NCBI GenBank assembly: GCA_021737245.1
Contig: JAIPEI010000018.1
Span: forward strand, 1-18,723
Source of the DNA: Deltaproteobacteria bacterium
Lineage (GTDB): Bacteria; Desulfobacterota; DSM-4660; Desulfatiglandales; HGW-15
Length of the DNA: 18,723 nucleotides
Direction: 5' to 3'
Below, piece after piece: positions 6,678 through 12,695 of the stretch (position 1 is its first letter; each line of letters starts with the position of its first letter). The notes below the pieces were generated by a model. The model was not told the DNA's origin and ran no database searches. It saw only the letters and a program-made list of their open reading frames with translations. The translations under genes and the position numbers were made by a program.

Positions 6678-8183
6678 TCAGCTCTTGAGGAAGGTGTCCT
6701 GCAGCTGCGTGACGCTGTCCTCCTCGGGCACCCGCTTCAACCTGGATTTGTCCCGGTTGATGGTGTCGTTCAGGTCGGGAAAGTAGAGCCTTTCTTCGGA
6801 GACTGCACAGAGCTTTGCCTGCCATCTCATGAAGGATCCCACGTTGGTAAGCGTGTGATCCGCGTATCTGGCCCCGCCCTTTTCCGCGATCTCGCGGATT
6901 CCCCGGACCACGTGCTTGTCCTCGGGCAGGTACAACGGAAGAAGAAAGTCGTGCTTGGTCTGAAGCCAGATCCTCCTTGCCGACCGTTCGCGCTCGCAGT
7001 CCTCGATGAACTTTTCCAGGCTGAAGTAGTTCAGGCTTCCCAGCGCTCCCATGGCATGCCGGAGGATGTGGACGCCGTACTCCCGAAGGGTGTTCCTCGA
7101 GAGCTCGGACTCTTCCACTGCGGCCGCTATGTTGTTGATGATGCTGGTGCTGCCTCCCGACTGGGCCGAGGGAAAGCCGGTCACCCAGAGGTTCAGGCGG
7201 GCCATGGCGGAGTTGATGATCGGCTGGGCTGGGTCGCTGTAGCATAGATCCCCGCCGACGCCGAGCACGTCCGGAATGCCCCCATGGACGCAGACCACGC
7301 CCGGGTTGAGCGTCTGTGCCAGGACCATCATGAACAGGACCTGGGCGTGGATCTGCGTGAGCAGCGCTTCCGGGCTGATGGGACCCGTGGAACCGGCAAT
7401 GGTGAGATCGAGGAGGAGGAGGTTGTTCCCGGCCTTTACGCTCCGGATAAACGGCTCGACCATGTTGGGCATGAAGGTCATGGCCGTGATCAGGCTGGTG
7501 CCGTCCAGCCAGTCGTCCCGGTACCGGAAGTAGGCCGCCTCCTCGTCGGACATGTTCCGGGTGTGGGTCATCTTCAGATCCGGGAAATGGGTTTCCATGA
7601 GCCGCGCGCATTCGAAATCGGACATGGTCTTGTCCGTGGCCACGGGCACGCTGAAGATGCCGAGGCTGTCGGTGAACTCGGACGCCGTCTGAACGATCCT
7701 CTCGAACTCCTCCCGGCTGGCCGGGTGAAGATCGTCTCTGCCGGGACGGAGCAGAAAGGGCGGGGTGGCACCGGTGCCGAAGGCGTTTTCCCCGGGATCC
7801 TCGGCCATGTCCGTGGGGACGTTGTCCAGGCAGGACTCGAGGTAGTCCTCCCGGAGCGGGATGAACAGGGAGCTTTCATTGTCCATGTCAATGGCATCGG
7901 CCCCCATCAGGATCTCCATCAGGATCGGGCTGCTTGAAATGTCGATGCCGATCTCCGTCAGGACACGTTTTGCATTCCGGTCGATTCTCCTGTAGATCCG
8001 CTTTTCGTTGGACAGCGAATCCATGTCCTCGATTCTTTCCCGGGCGATGTCCGCCTCCGGGCTGTTCGGATGCAGCAGGACCACCTTGCGGTAGTACTGC
8101 TTCGCGTTCTGGAACTCGTAGCGCTTTTCCGCTTCCACCGCGTCATCGAACAGCCTGAGAATTTTTTTTGCGCGCTTTCTCAT
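6678..8183 (-). CDS. MttB-family (trimethylamine-type) methyltransferase with N-terminal TPR-like extension, no pyrrolysine codon
   Basis: 501 residues. About residues 1-55 form a charged helical pair (F-Q-N-A-K-Q-Y-Y-R-K-V-V-L-L-H-P-N-S-P-E-A) resembling a TPR or YfiO-type repeat. The rest is an MttB-superfamily barrel: D-L-T-I-A-G-S-T-G-P-I-S, L-A-Q-T-L-N-P-G-V-V and G-F-P-S-A-Q-S-G-G-S-T-S are recognisable family blocks. MttB proper uses pyrrolysine (an in-frame TAG). None is present, which places this with the large non-Pyl group, some of which (MtgB-like) demethylate glycine betaine and related quaternary amines via a corrinoid protein. No corrinoid-protein gene is nearby. I chose ATG at 8183, preceded by GGAG at 9 bases, over TTG at 8198. 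The gene is convergent with the cupin. Confidence 0.72.
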   Translation of the reverse strand: MRKRAKKILRLFDDAVEAEKRYEFQNAKQYYRKVVLLHPNSPEADIARERIEDMDSLSNEKRIYRRIDRNAKRVLTEIGIDISSSPILMEILMGADAIDMDNESSLFIPLREDYLESCLDNVPTDMAEDPGENAFGTGATPPFLLRPGRDDLHPASREEFERIVQTASEFTDSLGIFSVPVATDKTMSDFECARLMETHFPDLKMTHTRNMSDEEAAYFRYRDDWLDGTSLITAMTFMPNMVEPFIRSVKAGNNLLLLDLTIAGSTGPISPEALLTQIHAQVLFMMVLAQTLNPGVVCVHGGIPDVLGVGGDLCYSDPAQPIINSAMARLNLWVTGFPSAQSGGSTSIINNIAAAVEESELSRNTLREYGVHILRHAMGALGSLNYFSLEKFIEDCERERSARRIWLQTKHDFLLPLYLPEDKHVVRGIREIAEKGGARYADHTLTNVGSFMRWQAKLCAVSEERLYFPDLNDTINRDKSRLKRVPEEDSVTQLQDTFLKS

Positions 8184-8201
8184 GGAATCGATCTCCAAAG
8201 A

Positions 8202-8306
8202 TGATGGAGTCGTAAAAAGCCCGAAGCTCCGAGATCTGCCCCCCGGAATTTCAATCGGTTATACCCTTTCCAGCGGCGGATGAGCGGGTTTTTGCGAATC
8301 CGTCAA
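8202..8306. repeat. Dispersed inverted-repeat element, copy 1 (complete)
   Basis: The left arm (8202-8223) is the near reverse complement of the right arm (8285-8305, containing TTTTTGCGAATCCGTCA), with three mismatches and one indel, enclosing about 60 bases. The right part 8233-8306 recurs at 18211-18283 with about 87% identity by eye. This looks like a REP- or MITE-like family. It abuts the MttB-like gene on its 5' side. Confidence 0.7.
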
Positions 8307-8658
8307 AGATGTGGACGTGCCAAAGACAGGCAGACCGTCAAGCGGCCGGCGGCCCCAGGCCTTTTCCCGGTCCGGAACAGGCGCTCCGTCGAAGTCAGGC
8401 AAAAACCATACCAGGCATATGGATTTGCCCGCTTTTCGCGGGGGATCAGCTGCAGTTCCAGGGCCGGGGGCCGCAAGCTTGCGCGGGGCCGGGAAAAGCG
8501 GGCTTTCTCCCGGGAAGCTGTCGCCGGGTCGACGTCTACGGTTGAAACGATTTTCGGCCTCTGACTGTCAAAACGAGGTCAAAAAAGTTTGACACGGCCC
8601 GTCGTCCGGAACGCGTGATGTCCATCATTTTTCACATTTGCCACCAACCGCTCCGCCG
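8307..8658. other. Gene-free stretch with strong secondary structure
   Basis: No convincing reading frame: the open frames here are Arg/Gly/Pro-rich and lack ribosome sites. Two structures stand out. Perfect 11-base arms GCCCGCTTTTC (8427-8437) and GAAAAGCGGGC (8493-8503) enclose the 12-base palindrome CGCAAGCTTGCG (8472-8483). Further on, TGTCAAA (8566-8572) faces TTTGACA (8588-8594). This could be a small RNA, a repeat unit or an operator; I cannot assign it. Confidence 0.45.
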
Positions 8659-9777
8659 TCAAGACGCGGGCACGGATATTTTATCACGGTTTCCCGGCCC
8701 GGCGGGAATCGGGAGCGGGCGCACGCCCCCTGCATTGACAACGAGCGTGTCCTCGAGGCAGAGCACGAGGCCCGCGGAGGTCTGCACCCGGCTCCGGAGG
8801 ACGAGGCAGACCGACCGGTCCGTCTCGACGGAGGAAGGAAGTGCTTGAAAGGGTTCCCGGAGCTCCAGGCCGATTCCGTGCAGGCTCCAGCGCAACGTCG
8901 CGTGCGGATCCCGCTGCCTTTCCTGTGCGGCGGCGAGCCGCGCGGCCCGGACGAGGTCTTCCGGGCGGGTGCCGGATGAGGCCCCGGTGAGGACCCTTTC
9001 ATGGAACCTCTCGAGGGCGTCCGCCGTTCTGGCTCCCGGGAAGGAGCCTCGCCTGCTTCCATACACCCGGGCTCGGGCGGCGTGATAGCCGTTTACCACC
9101 GCCCGGAACCCGAGGGTGAACGGCGTTCCCTCCGGACCCACACCCCGGCTGCAGGCCGTCCACCCGGAGCGATCGTCCTCCGACGGCCTTCGCACGCGAA
9201 TGCCCCCTCCGTGACCGATCCGCCGGGCAAAGGCCTCGGAGAGACCCGCAAGAAGGGTCTCCTCCATGCCCGGCCCGGCACGGGTCCGGAGGTGATCCAG
9301 CGTCTCTTTGCAGACCCGCGCCGACTCGGTTATGCGCTCGACCTCCCAGGCGGACTTGACCGCGCGGAGGCGGTGAATCGCACCGGAGACATCGATGTGC
9401 GCACGGGCGGGGATCAAGCGGCGGAACAGTGCAAGCTCCCTCACGGGCAGCACATCCCAGGCCATGCCCAGGAACTTCGGGGGAAAGAGACCGTGCCCGG
9501 CCAGGACCTCGGGGATGTCCCGAACCGACGACAGGGCCGCCTGGAAGGCGAGGGGGGAGTCCATGGCGGCGCGGGGTGCGTGCTTTCGTATGAGCAGAAC
9601 CGGGTCCCGCCCTCGAGGAACGTAGAGGTATCCGTTCTGGGCACAGCCTGAAAAGTAGAGCAGGTCGATTCGATGGGCGATGAGGACGGCATGGACCCCG
9701 AGAGAGGCCATTTCCCGCTGCAGCCCCTCGATGCGTCGCTGGATCTCCACAGGCGGAACGCGGAGCGATTGATGCAT
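8659..9777 (-). CDS. M24/creatinase-fold (Xaa-Pro aminopeptidase-like) protein with lost metal ligands
   Basis: 372 residues: a creatinase N-like domain (about 10-135, with Y-F-S-G-C-A-Q-N-G-Y-L-Y-V-P) and a pita-bread M24 domain (about 140-355). M24 peptidases bind two metals through Asp, Asp, His, Glu and Glu. Here the segment matching D-x-G...G-Y-H-x-D-x-T-R has G223 and A234 in place of the two Asp. H300 in L-H-G-I-G-L-E is kept, the next Glu is replaced around R328, and E342 in C-L-E-D-T is kept. The usual second His in the H-E-P block is R307. So the fold is conserved but peptidase activity is doubtful. ATG 9777 has AAGGAAGG before it and lies downstream of a good promoter; codons further upstream would precede the transcript start. 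Confidence 0.78.
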   Translation of the reverse strand: MHQSLRVPPVEIQRRIEGLQREMASLGVHAVLIAHRIDLLYFSGCAQNGYLYVPRGRDPVLLIRKHAPRAAMDSPLAFQAALSSVRDIPEVLAGHGLFPPKFLGMAWDVLPVRELALFRRLIPARAHIDVSGAIHRLRAVKSAWEVERITESARVCKETLDHLRTRAGPGMEETLLAGLSEAFARRIGHGGGIRVRRPSEDDRSGWTACSRGVGPEGTPFTLGFRAVVNGYHAARARVYGSRRGSFPGARTADALERFHERVLTGASSGTRPEDLVRAARLAAAQERQRDPHATLRWSLHGIGLELREPFQALPSSVETDRSVCLVLRSRVQTSAGLVLCLEDTLVVNAGGVRPLPIPAGPGNRDKISVPAS

Positions 9778-9829
9778 GAGCGGGGCCTTCCTTTTCCCGT
9801 GAGAAATGTCCGCCTTGCGAACGGTGCGC

Positions 9830-9857
9830 ATTGTAGCACAGGCCGGATCGATTGCAA
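9830..9857 (-). promoter_or_regulatory. Promoter of the M24-like gene
   Basis: On the minus strand, TTGCAA (9857-9852), a 16-base spacer and TACAAT (9835-9830). TG lies one base before the -10 box (extended -10). The start site would be near 9823, about 45 bases before ATG 9777. Confidence 0.65.
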
Positions 9858-9879
9858 GCCGGGGAGGCGCATCCCCGGC
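9858..9879. promoter_or_regulatory. Perfect inverted repeat between two divergent promoters
   Basis: GCCGGGGA (9858-9865), 6-base centre GGCGCA, TCCCCGGC (9872-9879). It touches the -35 box of the minus-strand promoter and ends 8 bases before the -35 of the plus-strand promoter. It is well placed for a regulator acting on both, but could simply be a DNA palindrome. Confidence 0.4.
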
Positions 9880-9887
9880 GATTTCCA

Positions 9888-9916
9888 TTGACTCCGGCAG
9901 GGCTTTCTCCTATAAA
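9888..9916 (+). promoter_or_regulatory. sigma70-type promoter upstream of the 39-residue basic protein
   Basis: TTGACT (9888-9893), a 17-base spacer and TATAAA (9911-9916). Transcription should start near 9923, about 25 bases before a strong intrinsic terminator. Confidence 0.7.
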
Positions 9917-9946
9917 AACCCTGGATTCGCCGCTCGTCGTTTCGGG

Positions 9947-9969
9947 GCCCTCGCGAGGGCTTTTTTTTT
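9947..9969 (+). terminator. Intrinsic terminator inside the leader (possible attenuator)
   Basis: The perfect palindrome GCCCTCGCGAGGGC (9947-9960) is followed directly by nine T (9961-9969), a canonical rho-independent terminator on plus. The only apparent plus-strand promoter nearby is at 9888-9916, so it would stop transcripts after roughly 45 bases, before the gene at 10022. No upstream plus-strand gene needs it. Confidence 0.7.
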
Positions 9970-10021
9970 CGGCCGGGCGGCCAAACAATGCGCAAACCCA
10001 TTGCGAGGAGAAAGGCAAGGC

Positions 10022-10141
10022 ATGGCAAGACACAAAAAGAAAGAGCGGACGCGCGAGATCGAGAGAAGGAGGCGCCGCAGGAAGAAGCGGCTGAAGGAAA
10101 GGGCAAAGGAGGAAGCCGGCCGGCGGGGCTCGGCATCATAG
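10022..10141 (+). CDS. 39-residue Arg/Lys-rich small protein
   Basis: A tiny protein starting MARHKKKERTREIE, followed by a run of Arg/Lys, R-L-K-E-R-A-K-E-E-A, and ending G-R-R-G-S-A-S. About half of the residues are Arg or Lys and it would form one charged helix; there is no Cys. ATG 10022 is preceded by GAGGAGAAAGG, and a promoter and leader terminator lie upstream, which supports a real gene despite its size. The composition resembles small ribosome-associated or nucleic-acid-binding proteins. The next gene, an rRNA/tRNA methyltransferase, fits an RNA-related role, but this is inference. I recall similar short basic proteins in deltaproteobacteria without an assigned function. Confidence 0.6.
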   Translation: MARHKKKERTREIERRRRRRKKRLKERAKEEAGRRGSAS

Positions 10142-10193
10142 CGTTCCGGGACCTTTGCTCCGGGGCGGGTGAGCGCCCCCTCCGAGTCTCTTC

Positions 10194-10982
10194 ATGACGG
10201 CCAAGGTCATTTCCAGCAAAAGCAACCCCCGATTCAAGACCCTCGCGAAGCTCCTCAAGAGCCCCGGCATCCGGAAGCATGGAAGGGCCCTCCTGTCGGG
10301 GCCCAGACAGGTCCGGGAGCTGCTGAGGGACTTTCCCCACTGCTGCGAAGCCCTGCTCCTGCCGGAAAAGGACGGCGGAGGCCTCGACGTGGCACCGGAG
10401 CGGATCGAGCGTCTCCGGCTTTCCGCGGACCTGTTTCAAGAGCTGGACCTTTTCGGGACGCATCAGCCCATGCTCCTGGTCCGCGTCCCGGAGATGAGGG
10501 CCTGGGACGGAAAGACCCATCCCAGGGGCTGCACGCTGTTTGTCCCCTTCCAGGATCCGGCCAACGTGGGAACGGTCATCAGGAGCGCAGCGGGATTCGG
10601 GGCGGCGCGCGTGGTCCTTCTGAGAGAGGCGGCGCACCCCTTCCTTCCCAAGGCCCTTCGGGCGGGAGGAAGCGCTCCGTTCCGCGTGCCCATCGAAGCC
10701 GGACCTTCCATCAGCGGGTTGAAGGGCGGCAGCCTGCCGATCATCGGTCTCCAAGCCGGAGGCCTGGATCCGGCCGCATTTCGATTCCCCGACACCTTCG
10801 GCCTGCTGCCCGGCCTCGAAGGCCCCGGGCTGCCTGAAATCCCTGGAATGAAAGCCGTCCTGGGCATCCCCATGGAGCCCGGCATGGATTCCCTGAACGG
10901 GGCCCTGGCCGCGGGCATTGCACTCTACGCATGGAGAACCGGGCCTCGATTCCCCCTTGACATCGATCGTATGGAAGGCTAG
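10194..10982 (+). CDS. SpoU/TrmH-family RNA 2'-O-methyltransferase
   Basis: 262 residues with the knotted SPOUT fold. Motif 1 is F-Q-D-P-A-N-V-G-T-V-I-R-S-A (119-132, N124 and the catalytic-type R130). Motif 2 is L-L-P-G-L-E-G-P-G-L-P-E (204-215). Motif 3 is I-P-M-E-P-G-M-D-S-L-N-G (225-236). The N-terminal part (K-V-I-S-S-K-S-N-P-R-F-K) resembles the RNA-binding substrate domain of TrmH/RlmB relatives. It should transfer methyl from S-adenosylmethionine to a ribose 2'-OH in rRNA or tRNA; the target nucleotide cannot be read. Motif 2 has Leu-Leu-Pro-Gly where many members have (V/I)-(L/F)-G-(S/N)-E, a mild divergence. The ribosome site before ATG 10194 is weak. It follows the 39-residue gene by 52 bases. 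Confidence 0.8.
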   Translation: MTAKVISSKSNPRFKTLAKLLKSPGIRKHGRALLSGPRQVRELLRDFPHCCEALLLPEKDGGGLDVAPERIERLRLSADLFQELDLFGTHQPMLLVRVPEMRAWDGKTHPRGCTLFVPFQDPANVGTVIRSAAGFGAARVVLLREAAHPFLPKALRAGGSAPFRVPIEAGPSISGLKGGSLPIIGLQAGGLDPAAFRFPDTFGLLPGLEGPGLPEIPGMKAVLGIPMEPGMDSLNGALAAGIALYAWRTGPRFPLDIDRMEG

Positions 10983-11069
10983 AGATACGGTCTTCGAATG
11001 AAAGCGCTCCTTCGGGACACGATTCCCCGGGGGCTTCGGGAAAAACCACTGGAAAGGAAGATCGAGCCC

Positions 11070-11210
11070 ATGGCATCCAATTCAAAGCGCACCAAAGCGG
11101 TTCGGGACCGGAAAGACAAGCCCAACCTGGACAATCTCAAGAAAAACAGGAAACGGATCGAGCGGAACCGGGAGATTCTGCACGAGCTCGCAGCGAAGGA
11201 TTCGGCCTGA
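11070..11210 (+). CDS. 46-residue basic small protein
   Basis: The sequence begins MASNSKRTKAVRDRKDK, continues P-N-L-D-N-L-K-K-N-R-K-R-I-E-R-N and ends E-L-A-A-K-D-S-A. It is highly charged, with no Cys, Trp or membrane segment, and is probably one helix. ATG 11070 follows AAGGAAG at 9 bases. An in-frame ATG at 10998 lacks a site and gives a less plausible N-terminus. The gene follows the RNA methyltransferase by 87 bases on the same strand. I cannot name a function; I recall similar small proteins in deltaproteobacteria. Confidence 0.6.
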   Translation: MASNSKRTKAVRDRKDKPNLDNLKKNRKRIERNREILHELAAKDSA

Positions 11211-11374
11211 GCTTCGTCCTGTTGCCCGCTGTTTTCCCCGGGGCCCGGAACCTGTACCCCCTGGGCCCGTTCCCCCTCGAGCACGATCTCGAAAGCCCGA
11301 TTTTCCACAGATCTCCCGGCTTCCCAGGCGGAACGCCGGGGTCCGCCTGCAGGCCGGCCGTTCGATAGTGCCGC

Positions 11375-12166
11375 CTACTCTGAATCGGATCGAGGCCCTT
11401 GCCGGTCGGAACCCTTCGGCTTGATCACATAGAGAGCGACCACGGATCCGATCAGGACCACCAGGGAGAGCAACTGCGTCGTGCTCATCTCGGTTCCCGG
11501 AATCAGCCCCCGGTGATCTCCCCGGAAGCGCTCCACCAGCAGCCTGAAGGTGCTGTGGAGGATCAGGTACCAGATGAAGACCTGGCCGGGGAACGTCCTT
11601 TTCTTCATGACGAACAACAGGATGCCGAAGAGAAGAAATCCCCCGAGCGCCGCGTAGGCCTGGGTGGGGTGGAGGGGAAGGTGCAGCGGCGCCAAGCACT
11701 GGGGATCGGTGAAGACCACGGCCCAGGGGATGTCCGCGGGTCTCCCGTAGCAGCATCCCGCGAAGAAGCAGCCGATTCGGCCGATGGCCTGGCCCAGGGC
11801 GAGCCCGGGCGCAAACAGATCCGCAGTGGCAAGCACGGGCATCCTGCGGCGCCTCATGTGCCAGGCGAGGGCGGCCAGGGCGACGATCAGCCCGCCTGAG
11901 AAGACCAGTCCCCCCTGCCAGAGCTTCAGGATGTCCAGGGGGTTTTGGCGGTAATACCCGAGGTTGAGCAGGACGTAAAAAAGCCGGGAGCCGATGATGG
12001 CCCAGACGATGCCGATGAAGGCCATGTCCATAATCTGCTGGGGGGGCACGCCCTCCCGCTTCCCCAGGCGGATGATCACGTAGATGGCGGATGCGAACCC
12101 CAGGGCCACGAACAGCCCGTAGGTGTGGATGGTCAGAGGACCGATGGAGATGAGATCTGGATACAT
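11375..12166 (-). CDS. lgt: Prolipoprotein diacylglyceryl transferase
   Basis: A 263-residue inner-membrane enzyme that moves the diacylglyceryl group of phosphatidylglycerol to the lipobox Cys of prolipoproteins, the first step of lipoprotein maturation. About seven membrane segments are visible. The Lgt signature is G-R-I-G-C-F-F-A-G-C-C-Y-G-R (129-142), whose R130 matches the essential Arg; H-T-Y-G-L-F near 14-19 and L-V-E-R-F-R-G-D-H-R-G near the end also fit. ATG 12166 matches the family start (MYPDLISIGPLTIHTYG); the ribosome site is weak. It is the third gene after ileS and lspA. A lipoprotein signal peptidase directly upstream makes the assignment firm. Confidence 0.93.
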   Translation of the reverse strand: MYPDLISIGPLTIHTYGLFVALGFASAIYVIIRLGKREGVPPQQIMDMAFIGIVWAIIGSRLFYVLLNLGYYRQNPLDILKLWQGGLVFSGGLIVALAALAWHMRRRRMPVLATADLFAPGLALGQAIGRIGCFFAGCCYGRPADIPWAVVFTDPQCLAPLHLPLHPTQAYAALGGFLLFGILLFVMKKRTFPGQVFIWYLILHSTFRLLVERFRGDHRGLIPGTEMSTTQLLSLVVLIGSVVALYVIKPKGSDRQGPRSDSE

Positions 12167-12197
12167 GCGCCGTCCTGTTGCAGGCGGTCCGGAGGCG

Positions 12198-12695
12198 TCA
12201 CGCCTCTCCGGAGCCTTCCGATGCCCCATCCCGTAGAAGCACGACGGCGAGCCAGATGCTCCCGACGGTGATGGCGCTGTCGGCTACGTTGAATGCGGGC
12301 CAGTGGAACGATCCGGCGTAGACGTCCAGGAAATCGATGACCTCGCGCAGCCGGATTCGATCAATGAGGTTGCCGACCGCTCCCCCAATGATCAGGGAGA
12401 GACCGAACCCCGCCCGGGGGTTCGAGCCGGCCGTCTTTCGAAACCAGAACAGCAGCAGGATCACCGCCGCGAGGGTCGCCCCGACGAGCAGGTAATAGGC
12501 CGGGTTCGCGTCCGGACGGTTCAGGATCCCGAAGGCCATTCCCCGGTTCCGTATGTGGACCAGGTCGAAGAACCCCGGGATCACGGTGACGGCCCCGTGG
12601 AGCGGGATCAGGTGGACCACCGCAAGCTTGCTGACCTGGTCGAGGAGCACCACGGCCAGCGAGGTGACCACGAGCACGGTGTTGCGGTTCATCAT
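12198..12695 (-). CDS. lspA: Lipoprotein signal peptidase (signal peptidase II)
   Basis: A 165-residue membrane aspartyl protease that removes signal peptides from diacylglycerated prolipoproteins. Four membrane segments are visible. The catalytic Asp pair is D121 in V-I-D-F-L-D-V and D139 in F-N-V-A-D-S-A-I-T-V-G; L-L-D-Q-V-S-K near 17-23, N-R-G-M-A-F-G near 50-56 and G-N-L-I-D-R near 108-113 are all conserved blocks. The start ATG overlaps the ileS stop (ATGA, 12695-12692), so translation is probably coupled; a second ATG follows directly and could be used instead. The ileS-lspA-lgt order suggests one operon. Confidence 0.94.
   Translation of the reverse strand: MMNRNTVLVVTSLAVVLLDQVSKLAVVHLIPLHGAVTVIPGFFDLVHIRNRGMAFGILNRPDANPAYYLLVGATLAAVILLLFWFRKTAGSNPRAGFGLSLIIGGAVGNLIDRIRLREVIDFLDVYAGSFHWPAFNVADSAITVGSIWLAVVLLRDGASEGSGEA

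Noticed and set aside
8281..8592. Overlapping plus-strand frames between the MttB-like and M24-like genes
   Set aside because: Gly/Arg/Pro-rich, several frames open at once, no start signal, and they begin inside the repeat element.
11327..11347. GGCGGA-N9-TCCGCC as a terminator between the convergent small gene and lgt
   Set aside because: No T tract follows on either strand; only a weak structural palindrome.
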